In this document: positions 51,870-63,930 of the stretch, piece by piece | How the letters are laid out: each line of letters opens with the position of its first letter | Numbering within the stretch: the first letter of the stretch is position 1 | Source: Aporrectodea caliginosa | Lineage: Eukaryota > Annelida > Clitellata > Crassiclitellata > Lumbricidae | Direction of reading: 5' to 3' | Assembly (NCBI GenBank): GCA_020284085.1 | Contig: JACEVL010006447.1 | Location: 200,001-264,000, forward strand | Length of the DNA: 64,000 nt | Notes under the pieces: model-generated | Seen by the model: only the letters and a program-made list of their open reading frames with translations | Told to the model about the DNA's origin: nothing | Databases searched by the model: none | Made by a program: the position numbers and the translations under genes

Positions 51870-51910
51870 TTTCAGATATTTATATAGCGCCCCTCCAAGA
51901 AAATGCAGGT
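51870..51910 (-). mobile_element. SINE 3'-tail fragment
   Basis: 'ATTTATATAGCGCCCCTCCA' preceded by ATTTCATTTCATTTC microsatellite-like sequence, matching the end of the SINE family. The second stem arm is lost. Confidence 0.5.
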
Positions 51911-52949
51911 ACTGCTTGTGAATATATATATATATCGCACAACATGTTCTCTTTGACTGACTTTTATAGCCAGTTCCAGTTACTCAACTGAATATTTTGT
52001 TACCTCTCCATCTGAAATAGTGATGATGAGGACGTTAATATTCATATTTATGTATCTAATCAGTGCTTTCTAGTAATTTGTTTATATGTTGGAAGTTGTA
52101 GAAATGTAAAAACCCATTGCCTTTCTTGCACACAGCCTTGGATGTATCTTGGTAACTCGTTCTGAGTCACAATCATTTCATTTTGTTACTCCTGTTGAAC
52201 ATATTCTTCGGATCAACGGAGAAATAACTTAATAATTATTATAGGTTTCAAGAAACTTACAGTCTGACATGAAATATAAAAATAATATAATAAACAAAAG
52301 ACCCGTTCAACTTGCAGTTTTATCTATATATTATACGCACGGCATGAGACTTCGACTATATATACGCAAAATATTTACCATTAACGTGAATTTAGGTAAA
52401 ATGTCAAAACCAGTTGACTTTTACGAGCCTTATCGGCTGTTAAAGCATGGACCTTCTGGAAATTGATGTTATTACAAGGCGGCCATTCTAACATAAATCT
52501 CGGAACATAATGCACGAATTGCAATTACACTGTCTTATATACAGACGTATGCTTATCGATAGTTTGCGTGCTTGTATGTGCAAATGTATGTCTGCCTAGT
52601 GCATATATATATGTAACGACACGCAAAGGAGTATATTATTTAGCGGCACGACTCAAAAACTGGAATCAAATTTTTGTTGATGCTGTAATATTGCTGTATC
52701 TCATTCCTCGTTCGCCATTAAATTCTGAGCTTCGTACATATCTTTAGCCCTCACTTTTTCTTCATTTGCTTGCATGTATACGCGATATATACTTGTATAT
52801 GCCTGTATAAAATCCACTCAATTATCATTACGATTCGACTTCAAGTGGCCTCTATCTGTTGCCAGGGCTGCAGCAGTCCAAACCGCAAAGAAATGTATTT
52901 CTCCTGTGAGAAATCACCGGCAAACGTCATTTCGACCTTATCGGTCGCC
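51911..52949. other. Nothing recognised
   Basis: AT-rich, no supportable feature. Confidence 0.45.
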
Positions 52950-53055
52950 TCCTCCTCCTCTTCTTCCTCCTCCTTCCTCCTCTTCCTCCTCCTTCTTCTC
53001 TCCTTCCTCCTCCTTCCTCCTCCTTCTCCTCCTCCTCCTCCTCCTCCTCCGCCGA
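52950..53055. repeat. CTC/TTC pyrimidine tract
   Basis: An imperfect CTC/CCT/TTC repeat directly upstream of the CpG-rich segment. Confidence 0.9.
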
Positions 53056-53660
53056 CCACTCTGCCTTTCCACTGATAGGCGATCTGCTCTGCGCTCCTGC
53101 TCGGTCCGTCGTGCACCCGGTGGCCGCCATCTGCGGGTCCTTCGACCGTCGGGCGGACCGTCGGGCGGACGGACGGGCGGGCGGGTCTTCCTTAGTCGGC
53201 TAAACCCCCAACCATCGTCGTCGTCGTCGGTTGTTCAAGTAATTCGAAAATTTCTCGTCGTTCTCGCTCGTTCGCTTCCCGATCGCATCGCCTTCATTTC
53301 CCGGGACTTACTTAAACGCCGCCACCGCCAAGTCCCCGTCCACATCGACCGACGACCGACCGACCGACCGTCGGCCGTTCAGCCGAGTAACAGCGGCGGG
53401 CACGGCCGGCCGGCCATTCGTCCGGAGTGGTGTCCGTCGAATTATTCATGGACGGCGGCGATGAACAGGGACGTCTTAAATGCGGTGGTGGTTCAGTGGT
53501 CGGTCGATGTGACAGGTGTTGCAGAAGGACAAATCGATGTGGCGGCTCCTCGGCCAACGGTCTGGCTCTCGCGGCGGCGTTCAATCCATCGGCAAGATAT
53601 TAGGGTCATTGGAAGAAAGTGGGCAGTCCCACCGACCGACCGACCGACCGACGACGATCT
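53056..53660. promoter_or_regulatory. CpG-rich segment, possible promoter region
   Basis: GC- and CpG-dense in an otherwise AT-rich window, with a GGGCGG/GGGCGGGCGGG cluster (about 53149-53187), CCGA repeats (53357-53371, 53636-53653) and GTCGTCGTCG. Long open frames on both strands (for example the end of 52774-53679 +) follow from the composition and contain no domain. It may be an unmethylated promoter or first exon, possibly of the IgSF gene whose 5' end is missing, but no transcription start, signal peptide or usable donor supports that directly. Confidence 0.35.
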
Positions 53661-54292
53661 ACATAGACGTCAACGATAAATACCGTCAGACATGATGAAT
53701 ATTTTATGCTCACTCCACCAGCGACATGTTTATTGTAGGCCTAATAAAAGTAGTAACCCCAGATTGCGTAGTGTAAGATAATGCGCATATAGAGACTGAA
53801 GAATTCACACAGAATGCACTTTCGACTGTTGCTAACTGAAACGCCCACACTTTTAAAAACAACAATGCATACGAAATTTAAAAAAAGCATGACAGTGACT
53901 GTAACTATGACGCAATACCAGTGTTTTATCTTTATGACATTGTTATTTGAAATTATTAGTTAGACTGGTCTATAAAAGCGATACCGTTTAATAATTTTGA
54001 AACCAGAAAACCACTAGCTGCAAATGAATTTTCTTTTGCATACGAAAAAGCATAACATTCGGAGTTTAAGACTGAAAAGGCAGAACTGTTTTGATTGAGA
54101 TTATTTGCGGCTCACTTATGACGAGATGCACTATGCGTATTGAAACTGAATAAGAATTCCAGTTATTTTGAAAAGAGGAAAAGAAATACTCGAATATTGA
54201 ACTATAGCTTTAACAATAATTTGCAAAAAGTGTTGCAAGTGATCTGCCCTTTTGAGGAACTACAAAGGTGCTATAGTAAACATCCACATACA
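53661..54292. other. Nothing recognised
   Basis: AT-rich sequence without a feature that I can support. Confidence 0.5.
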
Positions 54293-54765
54293 TGCATATA
54301 TGCATGCCTACATGCATACATACATACATACATAAATACATACATACATACATACATACATACATACATACATACATACATACATACATACATACATACA
54401 TACATACATACATACATACACACATACACGCATAAATACATACATACATACATACATACAGACATACATAAATACATACATACATACATACATACATACA
54501 TACATACATACATACATACATACATACATACATACATACATACATACATACATACATACATACATACATACATACATACATACATACATACATACATACA
54601 TACATACATACATACATACATACATACATACATACATACATACATACGTACATACATACATACATACATACATACATACATACATACATACATACATACA
54701 TACATACATACATACATACATACATACATACATACATACATACATACATACATACATGTATACAT
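54293..54765. repeat. Long CATA tetranucleotide array
   Basis: About 115 near-perfect ACAT units with rare changes (for example near 54420-54435 and at 54648). Tyr-Ile-His-Thr and Met-Tyr-Val-Cys frames are artefacts. Confidence 0.97.
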
Positions 54766-54919
54766 ACATGCATACACGAGATCATAAATATAGTTATGGT
54801 ACTTTTATCAATCGTTTAAATTACATGCTGAGTGTCGCTGTCTTCTGTCTCACAAACTCTGAAACATGTCATCCGACTGATGATAACCATGTACCGACCG
54901 GTTGTCGATAGGTCATTGA

Positions 54920-55028
54920 GGAGGAGGCAGAGACAGAGACAGAGTGAGCGAGTGAGTGATATATATATAGAGAGAGACAGACAGACAGACAGACAAATGG
55001 AGGAAGGGAGGGAGGGAGAGACAGAGAG
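54920..55028. repeat. AGAG/CAGA/GGGA purine-rich repeats
   Basis: GACAGA, AGAGAG, CAGACAGA and GGGAGGGA runs in succession. Confidence 0.85.
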
Positions 55029-55959
55029 TAATATTAATACTAATTTACAGTTTCAGTATGGTTGGTATCTACAAGGGAGTCTACGCAGCATGATGTCGCC
55101 AAGCAGTGGGCTATAATTTGTTAAAAGATTGAGCTGAGACGTAAACGGTGAGTCTTCCCATCATCCCATGTGCTGGCCTTTTCCATCGTCCTCTGCAGGC
55201 GGCTCAAGGGCTTAAGAGAGGGAAATGAGTGCCAACCGTGAGCTATGGGAGTCTGCCTTACTGTGAGGCCTAAAACCAGCTCCAGTTGCAATTGAGCGGA
55301 CTTTGCATCTCTTATTATGATGGGTCGAGGAGTCACAACATCATAACCACCCGAACGAAGGAGATTATGAAAGCTAATGAGAAGAGCGCAGCGCCTTTAA
55401 AACTCGCACTGCTTGGCTGTTTCGAAATGCTGATTCGAGTCATTCGTGGGTTTAGATGAGGGCAGGAAATTGCATGAGAGGTCAGTGCCTGCCATTCATC
55501 TGATCATCGTCACGCTGCTTTAATTCTTCGCAGGCTAAAGTTTAACTGCGCCCCCAAGCCAAATTGAGCTGCTACTTTAAACCACGACACACGCTGCAAT
55601 GACCTAGTCTTCAAATTCCGTTGGCTAGCCATCTTATTTCTCGTTGTAAATATCACAGAAACTGTCCTTCATGCCAAGAGAGAGTCGACACTCGACAGAT
55701 ATACATGCATATATGAATATATGTGGCATATATATATTCATTTATTCAATTCATTTTGATTTATTGTTATCAAAAGCAAACATAATAATAATGCAGTGTA
55801 CAAATAGGTTTAAGCAGGGACGTTATTTGGGGAGCGAAGAACTGTGGGCAAATGCCTCTGACTTTGATGGAAAAATCAACTATTTATAAGAAAGTCAGTG
55901 CATTTGATGAAATAATATATCTTCATTCATCACTAGTAGTCTAGGACAGCAGAAAATCA
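55029..55959. other. Nothing recognised
   Basis: No feature that I can support. Confidence 0.5.
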
Positions 55960-56075
55960 AACGTAGAAATAAATAAATAAATAAAGGTAATATATCGTTT
56001 TATAGTAAGAAATAAATAAGGGTAATTTATCGTTTTATAGTAAGAAATAAATAAGGGCAATTTATCGTTTAATCG
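55960..56075. repeat. ~43-bp tandem repeat, about 2.5 units
   Basis: 'GAAATAAATAAGGGTAATTT' and 'ATCGTTTTATAGTAAGAAAT' alternate; the first unit has extra AAAT copies. Confidence 0.85.
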
Positions 56076-56104
56076 TTCTAAATTATTCGCCCTATGTAAT
56101 TATT

Positions 56105-56350
56105 GCTTAAATAGAAGTTGGATTGATGGAAATAATTTTTGCTCAAATAGAAATTGGGATTGATGAAAATAGTTTTGCTCAAATAGAAATTGGATTGATG
56201 AAAATAATTCTTGCTTTAATAGAAGTTGGATTGATGAAAATAATTGTTAGTGAAAGTAGAAGGTGAATTGATGAATATAGTTTCTTGTGAAACTAGGAGT
56301 TAGACTGACAAAAAATAACAGTTCAGTAAATAGAAGTTGGAATGATGACA
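56105..56350. repeat. ~40-bp degenerate tandem repeat, about 6 units
   Basis: The unit is close to AAATAGAAGTTGGATTGATG plus AAAATAATTTTTGCTC. Units diverge progressively to the right. The array is directly adjacent to the unrelated array at 55960-56075. Confidence 0.85.
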
Positions 56351-56374
56351 GTTATCCTGGACAGTACAGTTATA

Positions 56375-56660
56375 CATACGTGCATACAGTTATGTATGTA
56401 CGTATGTATAATATGTACACATGTATGCATGCGTGTATGTACGTATGTAAATGGCTAGGCAATGCATGTTCTATCAAATGCATGTGCAATTTGTGTACGT
56501 ATGTACGTACGCATATATGTATGTACGTATGTGTATGACTGTATCAATGTATGTATGTATGGCTGTATGCACATATGTATCCATATATGTATCTATGTAG
56601 GTATGTATGTAAGTGTGCATGTATGTATTGTATATATGTAATTATGTATGTATGCATACA
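56375..56660. repeat. Degenerate GTATGTAC/TATG array
   Basis: TATG and TACG units with interruptions. Confidence 0.85.
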
Positions 56661-57673
56661 TGTACGTGTAAGGACGTATCTGACTATTTATTTACTGCTT
56701 ATAGGTCCTACTTGGAATCTGTCAAAGGAACTTCAAATAACATGCGGTAGATGGATAGCTTTTAGTTCGGAGTGAATAACACGTGGGCATCAATTATAAT
56801 TATAAGAGGAATAAGCATTGCCTTCATTGCATTCAGTTCGCCCTTCATTCAGCCTCTTGTTTGCGTGCACTGGCAACAGTAAATGCGTAGAGACCCTGAG
56901 CAGAAACCTCATGCACAATTGCTTAATGCAATGGATTACTGTCTGACATGTGCTTGCACAATGCAGAAAAGAAATCTGTTTACTTTAAGCCAAACGCTTA
57001 GGGCGTAAACATGCTGACGAATCGTTTTAATTTCTGTCCAGCTTGCAATTCAATATGCATTCAAATGCCTTAACAAATACGTGGGCTACTAATGAACCTG
57101 CGATCCAAGACAGACCGTGTTTTCGATGCCTCTTACATGTATAGCAGTGATTCCCACCGTTTTCAGAGCAAGACACCCTTACTAAGAGTCATTCAGCCAT
57201 TTTTTCTTCCAGTCAGTTCTTTATTTTTATGACTAGAACGTTCCCTGTACTCTCAGGCAGTGCTGCGGCTATTTCTACACTACTTTAAGTTTTAACGAAT
57301 AGTTATAAGCCTACATGTACACACTTGTACGTCAGGAGTGCTAATCAGTATAGTTTTCACATTTTGACCCATTCTGCCATCCAGCTGCGGAATCCACTAA
57401 AGCAGGTTCATGGCACCCATGGGTGTTGCGACACCCAGACTGCCTTAGAGGGATACTGATAAATCTGTGGAAATTATCCTTGTCATGGAATCAATTTCCG
57501 GTTAAATCATTACGTCACATCTTAGTGATGTGTCGTGACTCGTTAGCATAGGGTTTTCCCGAGAGAATAGCAGCTGGGCGCACCTACCGTAGCACTGAAT
57601 AAATTATACCTGGGTGCTTAATGTTTCCTTGACACGCGATGCATAACAAGGTAATTACAACGGAGAGCATTTG
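56661..57673. other. Nothing firmly recognised
   Basis: 57149-57165 (CAGTGATTCCCACC) resembles a hAT terminus, but no matching right end with target duplication is clear. Confidence 0.4.
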
Positions 57674-57808
57674 CAGCCCATGAGCGAAGGACTGCTCCCA
57701 CAGGCCATGAACGAAGGACTGCTCCCACAAGCCATGAGCGAAGGACTGCTCCCACAGGCCATGAGCGAAGGACTGCTCCCACAGGCCATGAGCGAAGGAC
57801 TGCTCCCA
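57674..57808. repeat. 27-bp minisatellite, 5 units, open in frame
   Basis: Five head-to-tail copies of a 27-bp unit (CAGGCCATGAGCGAAGGACT plus GCTCCCA), with changes at only three positions. Because 27 is divisible by 3, the plus-strand frame 57671-58090 encodes a 9-residue repeat, M-S-E-G-L-L-P-Q-A, and the minus frame is open as well. After the array the plus frame continues for 94 codons without a known domain. I do not call it a gene. Confidence 0.9.
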
Positions 57809-58618
57809 CCTATGATCAGTGTCAGACGTTCAGGATATTCTATCGAGTCTTACATGACAAAGCTAAGTGAGTCAACCCGCTCAATGTTGTTCTGTTTCAG
57901 GATAGCATTTAATACGCTAGGTGTTTCAGACTTATTTCTAGGTCACCTATTTATATTAATTAAACATGTATCATGTCCATGGAGTAAGAAAATCGATGAA
58001 TACCTTCTAGATAATAGGGGCCTATCGGTGTACGAATCTAGAAAATCCATTGTGTTATCGTCAAAATATAGCCAGATCGATGCAAAGTAAATACAATAGT
58101 TAATTGTAATAGTAAGTGCCTATTTATATATCGCCTCTTCAGAAAACTCATAGATATAAGACTTATTCCGATCTGACCACATAGGATCACGGTCGACCAA
58201 TGGACTTCAATCGTTTGCAAAATAAAGGCGTAGACAAGAAAAGAAGCTCTTGGGGTAGATTGCATGGAGGACTGTTTCTGAATGAGGGGCCAAGCTTTAC
58301 GAAGCTTCCACAATGCACTGAGACAGTACGCGCCGAGGGAACAACCAGATTACCTTATGTTCAGAACTAAAAGAGTAATGATGACAGTGGTTCTAAAATA
58401 AAGCTCTGTTTCTATAGTGCTTTTGACAGGTAATAAAGAGTAAAGTCTCGATACATACATACATAGGCCTACATACATAGGCCTACATACATGACGCACT
58501 GCAATACTAGACAAATGCTATTTTGCATTACAATAAGCTAGTTCAGCATTATATTTCCCGCAAGGCATGACGGGATAGGTGATAGTTCACAGTTCATAAA
58601 CAAGAGTTAGGCCTAAGC
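57809..58618. other. Mostly unrecognised; SINE tail and CATA/AGGCCTA repeat
   Basis: 'CTATTTATATATCGCCTCTT' at 58116 is a weak SINE tail. CATACATAGGCCTA units lie at 58453-58495. Nothing else recognised. Confidence 0.45.
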
Positions 58619-58738
58619 ATGGCGGATAGGTTCGACGAATCGTTCAGAGTGGATGACTTTAATCGATGGAAGGTAGATGATTTGAAGCAATTTTTAACAG
58701 AAAGAGGCCACAAAACAACTTCGTCGAGTTACACATGA
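58619..58738 (+). pseudogene. SAP-domain N-terminal fragment, frameshifted
   Basis: From ATG at 58619 (context AAGCATGG) a 39-codon frame reads M-A-D-R-F-D-E-S-F-R-V-D-D-F, then W-K-V-D-D-L-K-Q-F-L-T-E-R-G-H, and stops at 58736. The W-K-V-x-x-L-K-x-F-L-x-x-R-G pattern is helix 1 and loop of a SAP domain, a ~35-residue nucleic-acid-binding fold. The second helix would normally follow as K-A-E-L-V-x-x-A; here a shifted frame just past the stop gives H-E-L-V-A-V-A-F-A, so a frameshift near 58725-58735 broke the domain. Similar N-termini occur on multi-copy invertebrate proteins with SWIM or YqaJ domains, some element-associated (recalled, not checked). No downstream domain remains. Confidence 0.6.
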
Positions 58739-58827
58739 ACTCGTGGCTGTTGCATTTGCGTAAAAGTAGATCATAGCAACATCGCTACCGGCACCGTTCG
58801 GTTTGTTTATGATCGGTGGCCTATGAC

Positions 58828-58861
58828 CCGGAAGTAAAAGTAAGCTGGCTGCGCATGCGCA
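58828..58861. promoter_or_regulatory. ETS-type and NRF-1-type motifs, possible TATA-less promoter
   Basis: CCGGAAGT (58828-58835) is the core recognised by ETS/GABP factors, and TGCGCATGCGCA (58850-58861) is the full palindromic site of the NRF-1 family. The two within 35 bp are typical of housekeeping-type promoters in animals. No gene start is evident on either side apart from the broken SAP fragment upstream, so this may be a promoter of an unseen gene, of an old element, or chance. Confidence 0.4.
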
Positions 58862-61039
58862 TTGATAATGCTGAACTAGCTTATTACAAGTAATGGATTA
58901 TTATAATTGTGCTAGCACAGTTGGACGGGAAATATACCGATGTGAATTGGAGCTGTGTAGAGCCTGATTATTCCCCAGACTGCCTGGGGTTTGTATCATG
59001 CTTGATGCATGATAGATTTTTCATTGGATTCAGTAATAATCGGTCTTTGCCCTCTTTACTTGGCTTCCTCGCCATTAGTCTCGCGCAAGGAAGCCAGCCG
59101 ACTTGCGGAATCGTCTTGGCGTTGGCCAGCGTCCTGTACAACTGTTGTACAGTGTGAACAGTAGAGTCCAGAACGACATACCTTCATTGCAGATGGAGAG
59201 TATCATACTGATTTAATATGTTGTTGCGATGGGAATGTTTGCGCTTGTCGTACATGAGGTTAGAACTGAAGCGGTTATGAGTACTTTATTACGCCCGATG
59301 GCAGAAAAAACAAATCAAACGTCACAACATACATGCGCAATGCAGTATAAACATAAAGTCAAACGCACAGACTTCGAAAATGTTCGTAAAAGTCACTTAT
59401 GAAACTAGATTTACCGTTCAAGATGCCGGCGAGTTCGGAATCACAAAGAAATTGCTCACCAACGTAGCACCATAAAATATCCTGGAGAAAATTAGATGTC
59501 GAGTGAACTAGTCGCCAATAGATCATCATGCGACGTTTCTTAATAATGTGATGTAGGCTAAGTCTAATCTGCCAAGGCCACAGATGAAGCCTTTAACAGA
59601 TTCCCATTTATTAAAACCAAATAACTTTCTATAAACAGAGCTCCAACATGCGTTCAGCTCATCTTTCTGTCTCATCGTGTATTTAACAACGGCTGAGGCG
59701 TGAGTAAATATCGGTAAGCAGTAGCATGCTTGTAAAGAAAGACGAACCAGCTCATTAAGATCTTTGGCACGAGCCTATATGCAATTACAGGCAGAGAAGA
59801 AAGATAGTCTCACCGATACCGTGCTAAAATTAAGCGATTTACCATGGTTATAATCACCACACCCAGATGTTTTATTGATTGCACCCAAGGAATCGAGACG
59901 AGGTTAGGCCATTACCTGGTCGCGCAGAATTTAAAGTCGATTGAAATGTGTGCCTTTTTATACAAATTTCTAATCGTATTTGCACGCATCTCATTGGTCA
60001 CCTTTGAGAGTAGTAGTGGTTCATACCCCTACCCCATGGGATATCCTTGTCCCCGTGAGATATCTGTACCCCCTTGGGATGCCTCTGCCCCGCTGGTAGT
60101 TCGTTGCAAAATACGTTTTAGAGTAAATTATGAATGAATACAATTCAACAGAGCATTTTACGCGCCACTTACACCTCCAGTTAACCCCTGTGGAATTACA
60201 TCGTCAATCGTGGAGGCAGGACGTGCTGTGTGCGCCTACAGTGTGATGGCCATTCCAGCGTTGCTGGCCTGAAAAGGAAGTGGAAATATTTGCATAGGAT
60301 TGTTATCTCGTTTAATGCTTTGCGATTTCAGAAAAAGTTAACTAAAATGCAGAAAAGCCTCGACCAGAAAAATGCAACGATGAAATAGCAGTAACACTTC
60401 TCACGTCTGAATTTATGTTCGGTCCACTGTCAACTACATTGCTATCTCAAACTCTCTACCCAACGACGTCCCATATAACTGTCAGCGAAACGCCAAAGTA
60501 GGAACATACATCAGCTGGATGCTCCCTATGGTAGCACTCTTCCAAACAGCCAACAGCGCAAATGCAAAGACCTAACGGACATCCTGGCGTTTCTTCAAAT
60601 TAACATCGATTTTTATGATCCACACGAAATGTCGTTCACCGTCTTCAGAATTACCAGCCGCAGGAAAACGGCGCAATATCATTTGTTTCCGATCCGCGCA
60701 CACTCCAACAGTTACATTAATTCTGGCGCTATAAAACTTCTTTACAGCCAATCTATTGATTTTTCTTGGTTCTACCGACCGCGCGCCCTAAACATCCGGT
60801 GCTCGGGGTAACAATGGCGGCGGACTGACGCAGCGAAAGCATTTACCAACAGTTGCCGTGGCGTAAAAGTTACGTCCCGTTCAAAATTAGAGCAATTAGT
60901 GAAGCGAAATCATCGTAGATCCGTTTGAAGGGAACTCGCTTGGTTGTCGAGGCTGCGGCGGCGCGATAAACGTCCCAGCTCTTGTCTATGACCGACTACC
61001 CGGCAAGGCATTGTTGGTCGTCGTCGGCCGAATACTTAC
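58862..61039. other. Nothing firmly recognised
   Basis: The open frame at 58909-59157 (+) has no known domain. A 96-bp exon-like stretch at 60173-60268 (-) has consensus splice sites but stops in all frames. 60770-61030 is GC-richer. Confidence 0.4.
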
Positions 61040-61149
61040 TGGTCCAGCACCAAAGACAAGGCTGCGAGCATTGTCTGCCGAATACCTTCACTGTTCAGTT
61101 CGCTTGGTACGGCGCCTGACGTGAATGAGGCGCTGGGAGGAGGCCACAT
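61040..61149 (-). CDS. Possible first coding exon of an unknown gene
   Basis: On the minus strand an open frame runs from just after a stop at about 61270 to a strong donor, GACCA then GTAAGTAT, at 61040/61039. The only in-frame ATGs are at 61149 (M-W-P-P-P-S-A-S-F) and further in at M-L-A-A-L-S-L-V-L-D. The exon would end in phase 2, so it does not fit directly onto the IgSF exon at 47386, which needs phase 1; an intermediate exon would be required. The surrounding sequence is GC-richer than average. The call rests on the donor and the open frame alone. Confidence 0.25.
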
Positions 61150-61257
61150 CCGATGAGGGTCGGTGGTGGCTGGTCCGCCGGAGGAATTCGCCGGAAGGTC
61201 TGGGTGGACTAGAAAGGCAAGATCGATAGCTTTGTAGGAGAAGCCTTCTTCAGCCAA

Positions 61258-63659
61258 TTGGCCTTTCTATCAGCCATCTCGTGTGTCCTTGCAAGAAACA
61301 TTTTTATCGTATCAAATATTCATCGACATCGACGATGCATTAACGATGCTAGGAACATCGTCGTAATGTGTAAACATGGCCGCCGTGGTTTATATGGCGA
61401 AATCGTTCGCATCGTCTTCTTCTTCTGTTGCTCCTTTAACGTTCTTAACCAAATCCTTAAAATATGTCCGCTAACATCAAACACTATAATTGATGACAGA
61501 ACACTTAGAAACACATAGAATATCTCTTAATTCAGTTCACTCAACGTAGCTTCATTAATTGTAATCGCAGTCTGCATTTTTCAGACTTCCATTGAACCAG
61601 CTAATTCCAATAGCCTACACTTCAGTATGCATCGGAACGTGCATCGACATCGTCGACGCCGTGATGTCAGACTGACGTTATACACTGAATCAATTTCTTG
61701 TCCAGTTTCCTAGGTTTTCCAGTTACCTTTGCAACAACTTTTTTTGTCTCAAGCAGGCTGACCATACAGGGTGATTTAAGAATACATTTGGTCCTGTTTC
61801 GTTGCAGAGGGAGAGCGCGGTTTAGCTTCCCAAGCTTCACCCATAGAATCTCTGTACGGTCATTCGTGCATTCATGCATTATTCGTCGGCGTCAATTGTC
61901 TGCCCCTCAGGATCTTTGCACCAGCTCCACGTGTCCCCGATGATGGAGACAGGCAACATCGCCTGACAGACGGCCCCACTAACGGCCATCTAGAAGACGC
62001 TATTGCCCCGGCTGCAGCCATTCAACGCAGCATACGTTCTCCTAGAGCAAGTAGGTCGTGTGCCGTGTGTGTGAACTGCGATGTTGAGCGAATGGCTTAA
62101 TACACCAGCTAAGCTGCTTCACTTATAAATTCTTGCTGAAATAGACCATGGCCTTTAAAACCGAAGTTCAGTAAGAAAAATACGCGGCAAGGAAATTAGA
62201 ATAAATGTAGAGGCATAAATGTAAACGTTTTTCTATAGCGACCGTATGGTTCCGATCCCTCTAGTTTTTCTATGAAAGAGATCCTTGACCACCACTACCC
62301 GCTTGAATATATGCCACGTCCTTAAGGGAGGCTCGCGTAAAAATACGGAACTTGATGTAGCAAAAATGTCCAATGGAGACACTGTAAACTATGATTATAT
62401 GCAAAAGAAATTGGTATGTCCGAAAAGAAAACTAGAATCCGTGTGCATTGAATTATTAATTTAAAAAGATACCAGAGTCCATGGCTTATAAGAAAACAAT
62501 TTAAGAGCCTACAAATTGTGTTCGAAGTCACATCTGTTAGCTTATGCCTCGACCACGTGATTTCTGGTCTTAGTCTTATGATTTGTGGCTTCGGGTTTTG
62601 AGACCGCGGCCTATTGGAAATTGCAACATTGCTCTGTAATAGATTAGTCTCAATGAGTTTATGGCTATAAAGTATAAACCAAACCGGTGGTGTCACGTGA
62701 CCATCTTTATTGAGTAGAGAAATCGAACGATGATTGTATGACGGCTTCGGTTTAAACTTCACTCTTCACTGAATTATTTTGATCCAACTGTATTGTTGAC
62801 TTTCTGCTGGTGAGCTGAACACATTTGAATGCTTCAAATGTAAATAAATTACTCGAACACCTATAGTTGGTATTACTGTTTTGGGTGACCTTATGATCAT
62901 TGTTGAACTTTTGAACCATTACCAAATCTTCAAACAGTGCTAATGAAAAATATTACCAGTGATACCTTGATAAGACCTTTTCACCAGGACAATGATGCAG
63001 TATTGACAACTAATCACATTGTTCTTGCTGAGGCGTGCTACTTCAAAGTCAAATTTTGTTACTAAGCATAGTGTAAAACTATAGGCCATGGGTGTGTTTA
63101 AGAGGTGGTTTTACGGGTTCTAACCCCGAAATGAATGCAATACTGTTATTAAAAACTAAAAATGTAGAAAAATATGACCATTTCAAATAAAACCTCCCTC
63201 GAAAACTTAAAACCCCTCCGAAATGTTTCCTGGCTACGTCCCTGCTATAGGCTTTAAGGACATATTACAGTATTTTTGACTTATATCGTCTCCTCTTTAA
63301 GATATATCTCCTACCTGACCTGGTAGATCCTTTCGTCGTGAACTGATATCCCACTTGGTCTTACATTTTAAATATACCTCTGTGTCTTATTGAAGTTGCA
63401 AAATTGTAGAATTGCACATGGGATATCACTTGGTTAATGTCGGCTGGTTTCTCGTGCTTTTGCAATTATTTTCTTGTCTCAATATATGACAGGAGTTTGT
63501 TCGTCAGTTTAAAACTCGTGTCCATAAATTATTCAGGCTCTAAATATTGCATGATCATAAATGTTATGGCCACTCAGGCTGACCATGAACTCCAATCCCT
63601 GGTGATTGAACAAAACAAGTGTCTTAAAGGCCAATGGGACGAACTGGCAAGGTGTTTCT
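61258..63659. other. Nothing recognised
   Basis: Short open frames on both strands without domains (for example 62322-62762 -, 61698-61943 +). Confidence 0.45.
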
Positions 63660-63930
63660 CAAGTAGGAGGTAACTGGTAAGTGACTTGTAGAGTAAGAGG
63701 TAACTGTAGGAGGTAAGAGGTTTGTAGAATAAGATGGTAAACTGGTAAGAGGCTTGTAGAATAAGAGGTAACTGGTAAGATTTTTAAGTCTACAATAACC
63801 ATACCAGTAAGAGAGTAAGTGGTAAGAGGCTTGTAGAGTAAGATTAAACTGGTAAGAGGTTTATAGAGTAAGAGGCAACTGGTAAGAGGCTCGTAGAGTA
63901 AGAGGTAACTGGTAAGCTGCCAGTTCCGTC
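63660..63930. repeat. Degenerate ~30-bp tandem repeat
   Basis: 'AAGAGGTAACTGGTAAGAGG' and CTTGTAGAGTAAG phrases recur about seven times with length variation. A 45-bp unrelated insertion (about 63778-63815) interrupts it. Leucine-rich minus frames are repeat-derived. Confidence 0.85.

Noticed and set aside
52774..53679. 301-codon plus-strand frame
   Set aside because: First part is a pyrimidine tract and second part CpG-rich sequence with CCGA repeats; open frames occur on both strands and no domain is visible.
54140..54787. Longest open frame on the plus strand (215 codons) and long frames opposite
   Set aside because: They consist of the CATA microsatellite; four nearly stop-free frames are expected from the repeat.
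57149..57450. Possible hAT element starting CAGTGATTCCC, with GGGTGTTGCGACACCC near 57420
   Set aside because: The only right-end candidate (AGGGATACTG) is imperfect and the flanking octamers do not match.
60173..60268. A 96-bp minus-strand stretch between TTCCTTTTCAG and GTAAGT, the same length as IgSF exon 2
   Set aside because: All three frames contain a stop and none gives an Ig motif, so the length match is treated as coincidence or at most a dead exon.
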